Below are positions 49,574 through 59,436 of a DNA stretch of 64,000 bases, in pieces. Positions within the stretch are counted from its first letter, which is position 1; the number at the start of each line of letters is the position of its first letter. The position numbers and the translations under genes are program-made. This DNA comes from Acetobacter pomorum (GTDB lineage: Bacteria; Pseudomonadota; Alphaproteobacteria; Acetobacterales; Acetobacteraceae): positions 248,001 to 312,000 of the forward strand of contig NZ_PEBQ01000144.1 in the NCBI RefSeq assembly GCF_002738225.1, read 5' to 3'. Below the pieces are notes generated by a model. That model had not been told where the DNA came from. It searched no databases and saw only the letters and a list, made by a program, of their open reading frames with translations.

Positions 49574-50314
49574 TCAGTCTTTTTTGAACGCGGCGATATA
49601 GTTAATGCCCAGATCCCGCGTTTCTTTCCAGCCACCAATGCTGGGGGCCATGCCAGAAATGGCCACCATGCGCAGGCCAGCAGCACGGGCATAGCGCCCC
49701 AGTTCGGAAGGCTGAATGAACTTGCGCCATTCATGCGTGCCCACAGGCAGCAGGCGCAGCAGATATTCCGCACCAATTTTACCAACAGCCAAGGAACGCA
49801 AAGTACGGTTCATGGTGGAAACAATGACTGTGCCATTGGCTTCCACAAGTTGCGCCAGCATGACCATAAATGCTTCAGGATCAGTGACATGCTCTATAAT
49901 TTCTAAGGCCATAACTGCATCAAATATGGCATGTTCGGCCACCAGCTCTTCCGCGCTGCCCTGACGATAGTGGAGTGTGCCGGAACCGGCGGGCAGTGGG
50001 TTGGCTGCCAGATGTGCTTGTGCAGCCGCAATGCCGTTGGCCGATGCATCCAGTCCCACCACGTCGTATCCGGCTTTTGCCAAGGCCTCGCTGGCCAGAC
50101 CGGCCCCGCAGCCAATATCCAGCACATGTGGCCTGCGTGATTTGCGGCCCCGCAGGGGCAGGTGGCGGCTGGCCCATTCAATCCGCAGTCCGTTCATGGC
50201 ATGCAGGGGGCGCATGGGGCCTGTTGGATCCCACCACTTGTCTGCCAGAGCACTAAAGCGGGCAATTTCCTCGGAAGAAACAGAGGAAGGCGCTTCCTCT
50301 TGGGTGGCGTGCAT
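49574..50314 (-). CDS. ubiG: Ubiquinone biosynthesis O-methyltransferase UbiG
   Basis: Catalyses both O-methylations in ubiquinone synthesis. The 246-residue protein has the family start EIARFSALADKWWDPTGPMRPLHAMN, SAM motif I VLDIGCGAGLASE, ALEIIEHV, and GTVIVSTMNRT. The start at 50314 is set by the family N-terminus; the longer frame to 50641 overlaps the lysC region and is not supported. It diverges from lysC, as in many alphaproteobacteria. Confidence 0.95.
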   Translation of the reverse strand: MHATQEEAPSSVSSEEIARFSALADKWWDPTGPMRPLHAMNGLRIEWASRHLPLRGRKSRRPHVLDIGCGAGLASEALAKAGYDVVGLDASANGIAAAQAHLAANPLPAGSGTLHYRQGSAEELVAEHAIFDAVMALEIIEHVTDPEAFMVMLAQLVEANGTVIVSTMNRTLRSLAVGKIGAEYLLRLLPVGTHEWRKFIQPSELGRYARAAGLRMVAISGMAPSIGGWKETRDLGINYIAAFKKD

Positions 50315-50486
50315 ACAACAAATTCCTTTCCTGCTGGTCTCCCCGCTGGACGAAAGGGGGCCGGGAGAGGTATGTGACGCGGCTTGTGAAGCAGCGCAAC
50401 CGTTCCCATGCGTCTTTTCCGCTATGCAGGTGGCGGAAAGGGCTGGTGCAATGCGTTTTACGGCCTGTTTGGTGGAGAATAAAGCT

Positions 50487-51740
50487 ATGTCCGGTTCCGC
50501 ACCCCGGATTGTCATGAAATTCGGCGGGACATCCGTAGGGGATCTTGACCGTATCAGAGCCGTGGCCGAACGCGTCAAAAAACAGAAAGACGCAGGCTGC
50601 GATGTGCTGGTGGTTGTTTCTGCCATGGCAGGCACAACCAACCAGCTGGTTGGGTTCTGTCAGTCTCTCTCTCCTTTGTATGATGCGCGTGAATACGATG
50701 CCGTTGTGGCAACGGGTGAGCAGGTAACCAGTGGTTTGCTGGCTATTGCCCTGCAAAAGCTTGGCGTGCCTTCGCGCTCCTTTGCCGGCTGGCAGGTGCC
50801 CATTCTTACGGATTCCCAGCATGGCAAGGCCAGCCTCGATTCGATAGATGGCGCGCGTCTGCTGGGCTGTATGGCAGAAGGCATGGTGCCGGTTGTAGCT
50901 GGCTTTCAGGGTGTTGGGCCAGATGGCCGCGTAACCACGTTGGGGCGTGGGGGCTCGGATACATCAGCTGTTGCACTTGCCGCGGCCATCAAGGCAGATC
51001 GGTGCGATATCTACACAGATGTGGATGGTATTTACACCACAGACCCCAGAATCGTGCCCAAGGCACGCAAACTGGATAAAATTACCTATGAAGAAATGCT
51101 GGAGCTGGCATCTGTTGGCGCCAAGGTGCTGCAAACACGTAGTGTTGGCCTTGCTATGCGTGAGCGTGTGCGCGTGCAGGTGCTTTCCAGCTTTGAAGAT
51201 GGCCCCGCAGTAACGGAAGGTCACCTTCCCGGTTCTATGGTGGTGGATGAGGACGAAATCGTGGAAAAGAAACTGGTCACCGGCATTGCCTACTCCCGTG
51301 ATGAAGCCAAACTGTCGGTTCGGCGTATTCCAGACCGTCCGGGCATTGCGGCGGCAATTTTTGGCCCGCTGAGCGAAGCTAACGTGAATGTGGACATGAT
51401 TGTGCAGAGCACAGGTGCCGATGGCACCACGAACATGACCTTCACCACCAGCAAGACCGATCTGCCGCGCGCTATCAGCATTCTGGAAAGCGTGCGTGGC
51501 GCTGTGCAGTATGAAGAACTGCAAACAGACCCGGATATTGTGAAGGTGAGCGTGGTGGGCAGCGGCATGCGTTCCCACGCTGGTGTTGCCAGCACCATGT
51601 TCCGCACGCTGTCTGAACGCTCCATCAACATTCAGGCTATCTCCACCAGTGAAATCAAGGTGTCCGTACTGGTGGCCGCCGAATATGCCGAACTGGCAGT
51701 GCGTGCGCTGCATACGGCCTATGGTCTTGATGATGTCTGA
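50487..51740 (+). CDS. lysC: Aspartate kinase
   Basis: Phosphorylates aspartate at the head of the lysine, threonine and methionine pathways. The 417-residue protein has KFGGTSVG at residues 11-18, the GRGGSDTSAVALAAA and YTDVDGIYTTDPR blocks, and two C-terminal ACT domains (DRPGIAAAIFGPLSEANVNVDMI) for feedback control. The ATG at 50487 follows a GGAG. Upstream codons in the same frame run antisense to ubiG and were rejected. Its end overlaps the next start. Confidence 0.95.
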   Translation: MSGSAPRIVMKFGGTSVGDLDRIRAVAERVKKQKDAGCDVLVVVSAMAGTTNQLVGFCQSLSPLYDAREYDAVVATGEQVTSGLLAIALQKLGVPSRSFAGWQVPILTDSQHGKASLDSIDGARLLGCMAEGMVPVVAGFQGVGPDGRVTTLGRGGSDTSAVALAAAIKADRCDIYTDVDGIYTTDPRIVPKARKLDKITYEEMLELASVGAKVLQTRSVGLAMRERVRVQVLSSFEDGPAVTEGHLPGSMVVDEDEIVEKKLVTGIAYSRDEAKLSVRRIPDRPGIAAAIFGPLSEANVNVDMIVQSTGADGTTNMTFTTSKTDLPRAISILESVRGAVQYEELQTDPDIVKVSVVGSGMRSHAGVASTMFRTLSERSINIQAISTSEIKVSVLVAAEYAELAVRALHTAYGLDDV

Positions 51741-52815
51741 TATTGCAAGCAGCCTGAATCCCGCCCCAACGGCTGAAGAATGGCAACGTGCCCGCACCCG
51801 GCTGGATAAGCTGTGGCAGCGTGGAACGGATTTTCTGGGCACGCCTTACGCCATTCTGGCTGGGGCGATGTCCTGGGTGAGTGAACGCCACCTTGTATCC
51901 GCCATTTCCAATGCTGGCGGGTTTGGTGTGATTGCCTGTGGCGCAATGGAACCGGCCCGTCTGGCTGAAGAAATTGCCGCCACTCGCGCGCTGACAGACC
52001 GGCCCTTTGGCGTGAACCTGATTACCATGCACCCCAAGCTGGATGAGCTGGTGCAGGTGTGTCTGGATGCCAAGGTGGGCCATATTGTGCTGGCAGGTGG
52101 TATTCCGCCCAGTTCAGCCATTAAGGCTGCCAAGGATGGTGGCGCCAAGGTTATTGGTTTTGCCCCCGCATTGGTGTTGGCCAAGCGGCTGATTAAAATG
52201 GGTGTGGATGCACTGGTAATTGAAGGCGCAGAAGCAGGTGGCCATATTGGTCACGTTTCCCTGACCGTTCTGGCGCAGGAAATTCTGCCGCATATTCAGA
52301 ACGTACCGGTTTTTGTAGCGGGCGGCCTTGGCCGGGGTGATGCGCTTGTTTCCTATCTGGAGCAGGGTGCCGCAGGCGGCCAGTTTGGCACGCGTTTTGC
52401 CGCAGCAGAGGAAAGCATTGCCCACGAAAACTTTAAAAAAGCTTTTGTGCGGGCCAATGCGCGAGATGCCACAACCTCGGTGCAGCTTGATGAACGTTTT
52501 CCGGTTATTCCGGTACGGGCCATCAGTAATGAGGGCGGGCGTAAATTTGTGGCCCATCAGGCTGATGTTATCCGCCGTTTTCAGGCAGGTGAACTCACGC
52601 GGGAAGAGGCACAGCTTGAAATTGAACATTTCTGGGCTGGCGCTTTGCGGCGTGCAGTGATTGATGGGGATGTGGAAGAAGGCTCTGTTATGGCCGGGCA
52701 GTCTGTTGGCATGGTAAAAGCTGTGCAGCCGGTGGCCCAGATTATTGCTGACCTGATAGATCAGGCCGTGATAGCGCTGATCCGTCAACAACGCCGCATG
52801 GATGCTGATGGCTGA
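51733..52815 (+). CDS. Nitronate monooxygenase (NAD(P)H-independent, FMN)
   Basis: A 360-residue FMN TIM-barrel of the nitronate monooxygenase/2-nitropropane dioxygenase family. It shows PYAILAGAMSWVSERHLVSA, NAGGFGVIACG, EGAEAGGHIGH with the catalytic-type histidine and VFVAGGLGRGD. The start overlaps the lysC stop by 8 bases (ATG at 51733, with another ATG at 51730). Physiological substrate is unknown; detoxifying propionate-3-nitronate is the best-known role. Confidence 0.88.
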   Translation: MSDIASSLNPAPTAEEWQRARTRLDKLWQRGTDFLGTPYAILAGAMSWVSERHLVSAISNAGGFGVIACGAMEPARLAEEIAATRALTDRPFGVNLITMHPKLDELVQVCLDAKVGHIVLAGGIPPSSAIKAAKDGGAKVIGFAPALVLAKRLIKMGVDALVIEGAEAGGHIGHVSLTVLAQEILPHIQNVPVFVAGGLGRGDALVSYLEQGAAGGQFGTRFAAAEESIAHENFKKAFVRANARDATTSVQLDERFPVIPVRAISNEGGRKFVAHQADVIRRFQAGELTREEAQLEIEHFWAGALRRAVIDGDVEEGSVMAGQSVGMVKAVQPVAQIIADLIDQAVIALIRQQRRMDADG

Positions 52816-54073
52816 AAACGCCCCAAGTTCTGAACAGGAGCAGCCAGTTGCTCTGCCTCCGCTCCCCGATATTGGTACATACGGGGTAGGGGGCGCGCTG
52901 CGTAAGCGCCGCGAGCAGCTTGGCTGGCCGTTGGAGGATGTTTCTGCGTATCTGCGCATTCGTGATGCGTATTTGGATGCGCTGGAAACCGGCAAGGCAG
53001 ACGTGCTGCCGGCAGAAGTTTATACACTTGGGTTTTTGCGGGCGTACGCACAGGCTTTGGGGTTTGACCCCAACCTTATGGTGGAGCGTTATCGGCAGGA
53101 AACGCGCAACGCCATCAAGCAGCCGGAACTTGTGTTCCCAGATCCCCCCCCAGACCGGCGTATTCCGCCGGCTGTTTCCATTTCTCTGGGGCTTGCTGTT
53201 GTTCTGGCCAGCTATGTTGGCTGGTATTATTTTACGGGGCATACACCACCCGCACCAGAACGCGTGCCACCCGTGGCAAGCCTTCTGCCCGGGGAGCAGA
53301 CGCATAATGCACCCTCTCCGCAGGTGGCTTCCATTCTGCCAGATAAAAGTGCTGTTCCTGCGCCGTTGCCGCTCTCTGCGCAGCCTCAGCCGCCTGTAGC
53401 TGAGCAGACCGCAAACGCGCCATCAACAGATCACACCGCACCGGAAAGTGTTGGCGCGCCCGCTGCACTCCAGCCATCAGATGCCAATACGCAGCCAACT
53501 CCGCCACAGCCAGCGGAGCAGGCGCCAGCTTCCGTAACGCCAACAGTACCATCTGAGGCCGTTGCGGATGATCAGATTGTGCTCAAGGCGCTTGCGGCCA
53601 CATGGGTGCAGGTAAAGGATGCCAGCGGAAAGGTTGTTTACGACCATATTTTACAACCTGATGAAGAATGGAATGTGCCGCTTGAAGGTGGTCCTTTTCT
53701 TCTAACTGTTGGTAATGCAGGCGGTATTGTTTTGCGTGTGGGCGATGTAACCACCGCTCCCTTGGGGCGTAATGGGGCCGTACGCCGCAAAATGGTGCTG
53801 ACACCCCAAAGCGTGCGTGATGGCACATTGGCAGCACCTGCTGCGCAAAATAACGTTGCATCTCCACCTGCGCATGCAGATGTTGCAGCGCCTGCGCCCA
53901 ATACGGTATCAGGAACCACAACAGATGCGCAGACAGATCTGGCAGCCTCGGAACAGGTGCTTAAGCCCAAGGAAACAGCCCCCCGGGCACGCCGCAAGGC
54001 AGCGCCAGTGCAAGCCGAGCCCAGCGCGGATGATTTGAATGCACGCCAGCTTCAGGGCATGGGTTCGCACTAG
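52808..54073 (+). CDS. rodZ: RodZ-like cytoskeletal membrane protein (HTH plus DUF4115)
   Basis: A 421-residue bitopic protein: cytoplasmic helix-turn-helix domain at about 28-95 (GALRKRREQLGW, LEDVSAYLRIRDAYL), one membrane segment at about 121-142, a long Pro/Ala/Gln-rich periplasmic linker, and a DUF4115 domain (ATWVQVKDASGKVVYD, GPFLLTVGNAGGI). RodZ anchors MreB in rod-shape control. The ATG at 52808 or 52802 overlaps the previous stop. The C-terminal Arg/Lys-rich tail extends past DUF4115. It starts the rodZ-ispG-hisS-prfA run. Confidence 0.88.
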   Translation: MAENAPSSEQEQPVALPPLPDIGTYGVGGALRKRREQLGWPLEDVSAYLRIRDAYLDALETGKADVLPAEVYTLGFLRAYAQALGFDPNLMVERYRQETRNAIKQPELVFPDPPPDRRIPPAVSISLGLAVVLASYVGWYYFTGHTPPAPERVPPVASLLPGEQTHNAPSPQVASILPDKSAVPAPLPLSAQPQPPVAEQTANAPSTDHTAPESVGAPAALQPSDANTQPTPPQPAEQAPASVTPTVPSEAVADDQIVLKALAATWVQVKDASGKVVYDHILQPDEEWNVPLEGGPFLLTVGNAGGIVLRVGDVTTAPLGRNGAVRRKMVLTPQSVRDGTLAAPAAQNNVASPPAHADVAAPAPNTVSGTTTDAQTDLAASEQVLKPKETAPRARRKAAPVQAEPSADDLNARQLQGMGSH

Positions 54074-54209
54074 AATGGCACCCTCGCGCGTATTATGTGT
54101 AGCCAAATGGTCCTGATTTTGGCAGGAAAACACCAAACGCAATGGAGAACGCCGTGTGGCCGAACACGGCAGCTTCCCTCAACTGTCGTTTTCGACAAAA
54201 GGATGTAAA

Positions 54210-55370
54210 ATGAGCGGCTACCGGCCTTATCAGCATATCGAGCGTCGGAAATCTCGGCAGATCCATGTCGGCAAGGTAGCCGTCGGTGGTGATGCGCCGA
54301 TTTCCGTCCAGACCATGACCAACACCCTGACCACAGATGCACAGGCCACAATCGAGCAGATTCGGCGCGCAGAAATGGCGGGTGTGGATATTGTGCGTGT
54401 GTCCTGCCCAGATGAGGAAAGCACCAAGGCGCTGGAAGAAATTGTAAAGGAAGTGAACGTGCCTATCGTGGCCGACATTCACTTCCACTACAAACGCGCC
54501 ATTGAAGCCGCAAAAGCAGGTGCCGCCTGCCTGCGTATCAACCCCGGCAACATCGGCAGCGCCGAGCGTGTGCGTGAAGTGGTTAAGGCTGCCAAGGATT
54601 ACGGCTGTTCCATCCGTATTGGTGTGAACGCCGGGTCACTGGAAAAGCATCTGCTTGAAAAATACGGTGAGCCCAACCCCGATGCGCTGGTGGAAAGCGC
54701 TCTGGAACATGCCAAGATTCTGGAAGATCATGATTTCCGTGAATTCAAGATCAGCGTGAAGGCATCGGATGTGTTCATGGCTGTGGCGGCTTACCAGCAG
54801 CTGGCAGAAGCCTGCGATTACCCGCTGCACATCGGCATTACAGAAGCAGGCAGCAAACGTGCCGGCACTGTAAAATCCTCTATTGGTCTGGGTAATCTGC
54901 TGTGGGCCGGTGTGGGTGATACTATGCGCGTTTCTCTTTCCGCAGCACCGGAAGAAGAAGTGCTGGTGGGCTGGGATATTCTCAAATCCCTCGGCCTGCG
55001 CCATCGCGGTGTTAAAATTATTTCCTGCCCATCCTGCGCACGTCAGGGCTTTAACGTGGTGGAAACAGTGCAGACGCTGGAAGACCGGCTGGCACATATT
55101 AAAACCCCGCTTACCCTATCCATCATCGGGTGCGTGGTGAACGGCCCCGGTGAAGCCCTGTTGACAGATCTGGGCGTAACCGGCGGTGGTTCTGGCCGCC
55201 ACATGGTGTATTCAGGCGGCAAGCAGGATCATACTGTGCCAGCGGCCGACATGATCGAACATGTTGTGGAACTGGTAGAACAGCGCGTTGCTGCTATTCA
55301 GGCAGAAGAAGCCAAGGAAAAGCAGGAAGGCAAGGCGCAGGAACTGCCAGACATGGCATCCGCCAACTAA
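54210..55370 (+). CDS. ispG: 4-hydroxy-3-methylbut-2-en-1-yl diphosphate synthase (flavodoxin/ferredoxin)
   Basis: Iron-sulfur enzyme converting MEcPP to HMBPP in the MEP isoprenoid pathway. The 386-residue protein has [28 protein letters not shown] and the cluster cysteines in [10 protein letters not shown] (about residues 272-275) and GCVVNGPGE. The ATG at 54210 after AAAGGATG is preferred over GTG 54156, which would add 18 poorly conserved residues. hisS follows after a 124-bp spacer. Confidence 0.95.
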   Translation: MSGYRPYQHIERRKSRQIHVGKVAVGGDAPISVQTMTNTLTTDAQATIEQIRRAEMAGVDIVRVSCPDEESTKALEEIVKEVNVPIVADIHFHYKRAIEAAKAGAACLRINPGNIGSAERVREVVKAAKDYGCSIRIGVNAGSLEKHLLEKYGEPNPDALVESALEHAKILEDHDFREFKISVKASDVFMAVAAYQQLAEACDYPLHIGITEAGSKRAGTVKSSIGLGNLLWAGVGDTMRVSLSAAPEEEVLVGWDILKSLGLRHRGVKIISCPSCARQGFNVVETVQTLEDRLAHIKTPLTLSIIGCVVNGPGEALLTDLGVTGGGSGRHMVYSGGKQDHTVPAADMIEHVVELVEQRVAAIQAEEAKEKQEGKAQELPDMASAN

Positions 55371-55385
55371 GCATTCAACATTCTC

Positions 55386-55418
55386 CCCCTGCTTTGCGCC
55401 AAAAGGTGCGGGCAGGGG
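55386..55418 (+). promoter_or_regulatory. Hairpin in the ispG-hisS spacer
   Basis: CCCCTGC (55386-55392) pairs with GCAGGGG (55412-55418) and an inner GCGCC/GGTGC stem continues the helix around an AAAA loop. There is no T-run, so it is not a classic terminator; it could be a processing or attenuation element before hisS. Confidence 0.45.
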
Positions 55419-55494
55419 CAGACGTGCCATTTAAACAGCAAAAAACACCACGCCAGCCAAGGTGACGGGTGCCGTGGTGTGGGAATATGTATTC

Positions 55495-56745
55495 GTGAGC
55501 AGCATTCAGCCCGTAAGAGGAACGCACGATCTTATTGGAGAAGACCAGCGCCGCCACGCGCATGTGGTAGATACAGCGCGCCGGATTGCAGGTGTTTACG
55601 GGTTTGATGAATGGGCAACCCCGATTTTTGAAGATACGCGGGTTTTCTCCCGTTCCTTGGGGGATACGTCCGATGTTGTTTCCAAGGAAATGTATTCCTT
55701 CAGTGATCGGGATGGTGAAAGCCTGACATTGCGGCCAGAAGGTACGGCAGCCATTTGCCGCGCTTTGGTGACCAATGCGCTTACGCAGTCTCTCCCACAA
55801 AAAGTGTTTTATGCTGGCCCCATGTTCCGGCATGAACGGCCCCAGAAAGGTCGGTATCGCCAGTTTCACCAGATTGGTGCCGAACTTTTGGGCGCAGCTG
55901 AGCCTCTGGCGGATGCAGAAGCCATTGCCATGGGGTACGAAGTGCTCAAGGCGCTGGGCATTGCAGATTACGTCACCCTTGAACTGAATACGCTAGGCGA
56001 TGCCGCCAGCCGTGATGCGTGGCGAGATGCATTGGTAGCTTATTTTTCCGCCCACAAGGATAAGCTTTCAGAAGATAGCTTGGCCCGTCTGGAAAAAAAC
56101 CCACTACGTATTCTGGATAGCAAGGATGCCGGAGATAAGGTTCTGGTAGCTGATGCCCCCATGATGGCAGAGTTTCTGACACCCGAAGCACGTGCGTTTT
56201 GGGATGATCTGCGCAACAAGCTGGATGTGTTCGGGATTGCCTACACCGTAAACCCCAGCATTGTGCGTGGGCTGGATTACTATAACCACACCACGTTTGA
56301 GTTTGTGACCAACCGCTTGGGGTCTCAGGGCACAGTGTTGGCCGGGGGCCGGTATGATGGCTTGGTAAAGCAGATGGGTGGTCCAGAAGTGCCCGCCATT
56401 GGTTGGGCTGCGGGTATTGAGCGCCTGTCCATGTTGTTGGAACAGGTACCAGCAGCACCGCGCTCGGTTGTGCTGGTGCCCGTTGGCACGCCGGATGAAA
56501 GCGCAGTAGTGCAGATTTTGCAGGGTTTGCGTGCGCAGGGTATTCGCACAGAAATTGGTTATAAGGGCTCGCTGCGCAAACGCATGGAGCGTGCGGGCAA
56601 GCAGAACGCCAGCCACGTGCTTTTCCTTGGTGAAGATGAACTGGCCAAGGGCCTGTTTCGTGTCAAAAACATGGAAACCGGGGCCGAGCAGGAAGTCTCG
56701 CGCGATATGCTGCTCTCCAAAGCGCAAGACGTATTTGCGGCATGA
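55495..56745 (+). CDS. hisS: Histidyl-tRNA synthetase
   Basis: Class II aminoacyl-tRNA synthetase that charges tRNA-His. The 416-residue sequence begins [16 protein letters not shown] and shows motif 2 with [16 protein letters not shown], the histidine-specific [12 protein letters not shown] block, and motif 3 [12 protein letters not shown]. The GTG at 55495 gives the family N-terminus; GTG 55462 is an alternative. Its stop overlaps the prfA start (ATGACG). Confidence 0.95.
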   Translation: MSSIQPVRGTHDLIGEDQRRHAHVVDTARRIAGVYGFDEWATPIFEDTRVFSRSLGDTSDVVSKEMYSFSDRDGESLTLRPEGTAAICRALVTNALTQSLPQKVFYAGPMFRHERPQKGRYRQFHQIGAELLGAAEPLADAEAIAMGYEVLKALGIADYVTLELNTLGDAASRDAWRDALVAYFSAHKDKLSEDSLARLEKNPLRILDSKDAGDKVLVADAPMMAEFLTPEARAFWDDLRNKLDVFGIAYTVNPSIVRGLDYYNHTTFEFVTNRLGSQGTVLAGGRYDGLVKQMGGPEVPAIGWAAGIERLSMLLEQVPAAPRSVVLVPVGTPDESAVVQILQGLRAQGIRTEIGYKGSLRKRMERAGKQNASHVLFLGEDELAKGLFRVKNMETGAEQEVSRDMLLSKAQDVFAA

Positions 56746-57800
56746 CGTTTGACGAACGGCTAGACCAGATTGTCAGCCGCGCGCTGGAGCTGGAAGCGCA
56801 GCTGGCAAGTGGGCTGAATGGTGAGGCCTTTACCCAAGCCTCACGCGAGTATGCTGAAATCGAACCCGTTGTAGCGCGTATCAACGCTCTGCGCGGGGTG
56901 GAAGATGGCATTCAGCAAGCCGAGCAGCTTTTGGCAGATCCGGAAATGAAGGAGCTGGCAGAAGCAGAGCTGGCTGAACTGCGTGAGCAACTTCCGCAGT
57001 TGCAAAAGGATGTGCGCCTGTCTCTGTTGCCAAAAGATGTGGCAGATGCGCGCAGTGCTATTCTGGAAGTGCGCCCTGCAGCAGGGGGCGATGAAGCAGG
57101 CCTGTTTGCGGCCGAATTGTTTGATATGTACCGCCGCTATGCCGATCTGAATGGTTGGCGCTTTACCGTTATGGATTATGACGAAAGTGAGCTGGGCGGC
57201 CTGCGTGAAGGTATTGCCGAAATTAATGGCAAGGGCGTGTTTGCGCGGCTGAAGTACGAATCCGGCGTGCATCGGGTGCAGCGTGTGCCAGCCACGGAAA
57301 GCCAGGGGCGTATTCATACATCCACAGTTACGGTAGCTGTGCTGCCAGAAGCTGAAGAAGTGGATGTAGAAGTTAATGAAACAGACCTGCGGGTAGATGT
57401 GTTTCGGGCCTCTGGCGCTGGTGGGCAGCACGTGAATAAAACGGAAAGTGCGGTGCGCCTTACCCATATGCCCACAGGCATTGTGGTTTCCATGCAGGAA
57501 GAAAAAAGCCAGCACAAAAACCGCGCCAAGGCCATGAAAATTCTGCGCGCGCGTTTGTACGAGCGTGAACGGGCGCAGGCTCATGCCAACCGTGCGGCAG
57601 ACAGGCGCTCCCAAGTGGGGACGGGTGACAGATCAGAGCGTATTCGCACCTATAACTTCCCGCAGGGGCGTGTCACAGACCACCGGATTAACCTGACACT
57701 CTATAAAATCGACCGTGTAATGTTGGGCGAGCTGGATGAGTTTGTAGATGCTCTCACGCAGGAAGAACAGGCAGCCCTGCTGGCAGCGGAAGGCTTTTAA
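56742..57800 (+). CDS. prfA: Peptide chain release factor 1
   Basis: Recognises UAA and UAG codons and releases the finished peptide. The 352-residue protein has the RF1-specific anticodon-like PAT at 183-185 and the catalytic GGQ at 227-229, with the C-terminal coiled tail. Its modifying enzyme gene prmC lies downstream but is separated from it by a minus-strand gene. The prfA stop overlaps the stop of that gene. Confidence 0.97.
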   Translation: MTFDERLDQIVSRALELEAQLASGLNGEAFTQASREYAEIEPVVARINALRGVEDGIQQAEQLLADPEMKELAEAELAELREQLPQLQKDVRLSLLPKDVADARSAILEVRPAAGGDEAGLFAAELFDMYRRYADLNGWRFTVMDYDESELGGLREGIAEINGKGVFARLKYESGVHRVQRVPATESQGRIHTSTVTVAVLPEAEEVDVEVNETDLRVDVFRASGAGGQHVNKTESAVRLTHMPTGIVVSMQEEKSQHKNRAKAMKILRARLYERERAQAHANRAADRRSQVGTGDRSERIRTYNFPQGRVTDHRINLTLYKIDRVMLGELDEFVDALTQEEQAALLAAEGF

Positions 57801-58261
57801 CTAATAGGCGCAGCACATACGCCAGAACGGCCGGGATGATGTTCTGAAGCTTCTGGTGCATTGGGGTCGGTTAGAAAAAATTCGGTAAAGTTGTCAGACC
57901 CCAGAGCGTAAAAATGGTGGCCATCCGGGTTGTGGAGCGTGCCATCACTATCCACTTCATGGGTTTCCACCCGGCCTTCGGGGGAGCGAATGGTGATTTC
58001 ACCGCATAAGGTATAGGTGTGGTCCAATCGGCCCATAGGGGTTGTGACTTTAACCGTTTTTTCCTGGTTTTTATCATCCAGCCGAATCACGCTGACAAGT
58101 TTGCCATCCAGATAGATGCGTGAAACTTCAGAAATTTCAGCGTCTGCCTTGCCATCGGTCACTGTAAATTCACCTGCATAGGCGTAAGAAAAGGGTAATG
58201 CCCCCATAAGGCCCAACAGGCAAAGTGTTGTGTTCTGGATACGGCGGAAAAATTGGAGCAT
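57797..58261 (-). CDS. Small secreted protein of unknown function
   Basis: I do not recognise a family for this 154-residue protein. It has a clear signal peptide (FFRRIQ, then a hydrophobic core to SYAYAGEF), followed by a mature part of about 125 residues that looks beta-rich with alternating charged strands ([29 protein letters not shown]) and two cysteines, one in YTLCGEITI and one near the C-terminus in SGVCAAP, that could form a disulfide. Its stop overlaps the prfA stop and its start is 37 bp from the prmC start, so it sits in the prfA-prmC space on the opposite strand. Confidence 0.8.
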   Translation of the reverse strand: MLQFFRRIQNTTLCLLGLMGALPFSYAYAGEFTVTDGKADAEISEVSRIYLDGKLVSVIRLDDKNQEKTVKVTTPMGRLDHTYTLCGEITIRSPEGRVETHEVDSDGTLHNPDGHHFYALGSDNFTEFFLTDPNAPEASEHHPGRSGVCAAPIS

Positions 58262-58298
58262 TGATGTTTAACCAGATCAATCCATCAAGGTTGCGTGT

Positions 58299-59177
58299 GT
58301 GATTACTGCAGAAAAAACAGTTCCGTGCCAATCCATAGCGCAATTGCTGCGTGAGGGAACACACCTGCTGGCGCAGGCCGGTATTGAAGGCCCGCGGCGG
58401 GAAGCGCGATTACTGCTTATTCATGCGCTTTCCCTAACGCCAGAGCAACTTTTGGCACGCTCTCCATCTGATAATGTGCCGAATGAGCCTTATTTTTCTT
58501 ATATAAAGCGTCGGGCCGCGCATGAACCGTTTGCCTACATAACAGGCAACAAAGGGTTTTGGAGTTTGGATCTGGCAGTATCTCCTGCAAGCCTGGTGCC
58601 AAGGGGAGATACAGAAACACTTATAACAAGCCTGCTGGAATATCGGCCTAACCCAACATCAGTGCAGAATATTCTGGATTTGGGTACAGGTACCGGCTGT
58701 TTGCTATTGGCCGCATTGGCGGAATATCCTCAGGCCTATGGGGTAGGGGTGGATATTAACCCGCCAGCCGCCATGTTGGCATATGCCAATGCCCAACGGT
58801 GTGAGATGCAGGATCGCACATTGTTTATGGCTGCCGAGTGGGATGCCGCTTTGGCCCCACATATGCGCTTTGATGTGGTGCTGAGCAATCCGCCATACAT
58901 TCCAACAGCTGATCTGGCAGACCTTATGCCAGAAGTGCGAGAGCATGAGCCTGTGCGTGCGCTAGATGGAGGGGCAGATGGGCTGCATGCTTACCGTTAC
59001 CTATGCCGCCGCCTGCCGCATTTACTGGCAGAAGGCGGATTGGCTGTGTTGGAAATAGGGATAGGGCAGGAACAGGCTTTGCAGAACCTGGCAGCCGCCA
59101 ATGCCTTGCATGTGGTGGATGTAAAGGCCGATCTGGCAGGCATTGCACGTGCAGTAGTGCTGGAAAAACAGGTATGA
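58299..59177 (+). CDS. prmC: Release factor glutamine N5-methyltransferase PrmC
   Basis: Methylates the glutamine of the GGQ loop of RF1 and RF2. The 292-residue protein has an N-terminal helical domain with a GPRREARLLLIHAL segment, motif I ILDLGTGTGCLLLA and the catalytic NPPY near residue 196 (VLSNPPYIP), followed by EPVRALDGGADG. It starts with GTG at 58299. The upstream minus-strand gene means it needs its own promoter or read-through from prfA. Confidence 0.94.
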   Translation: MITAEKTVPCQSIAQLLREGTHLLAQAGIEGPRREARLLLIHALSLTPEQLLARSPSDNVPNEPYFSYIKRRAAHEPFAYITGNKGFWSLDLAVSPASLVPRGDTETLITSLLEYRPNPTSVQNILDLGTGTGCLLLAALAEYPQAYGVGVDINPPAAMLAYANAQRCEMQDRTLFMAAEWDAALAPHMRFDVVLSNPPYIPTADLADLMPEVREHEPVRALDGGADGLHAYRYLCRRLPHLLAEGGLAVLEIGIGQEQALQNLAAANALHVVDVKADLAGIARAVVLEKQV

Positions 59178-59436
59178 AAAATAACTTGGCTTTATGCGCG
59201 TAGGTTGCTAAGCTGCCCAAGCTTGCTTCTGTAGCAGATGTAATAAAGCTAAAATCACTGCACCAGAAACTAAAGCAGCAAGGGGGCCTTTCACTAGGTA
59301 ACAGTTTTTGTGTTGCCTTACCTAAAGCCCATCCCGAAAAAACAATTCGGCCTTCACTCAGGAAGCATACCTTTTTAATACAGGACTGTTTCTTTATGCC
59401 AAAGTGCCCTGAACAGGAAAGCGCTGTGATAAACCC
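59178..59436. other. Intergenic region before the DUF4167 gene
   Basis: A 259-bp AT-richer stretch with two inverted repeats: TAGGTAA (59295-59301) with TTACCTA (59318-59324), and CCGAA (59334-59338) with TTCGG (59346-59350). A promoter or structured 5' leader for the downstream gene is possible; no open frame is convincing. Confidence 0.4.

Noticed and set aside
49977..50486. N-terminal extension of aspartate kinase by 170 codons
   Set aside because: The frame runs antisense to ubiG, the KFGGTS motif then sits far from the start, and a good ATG with a GGAG site exists at 50487.
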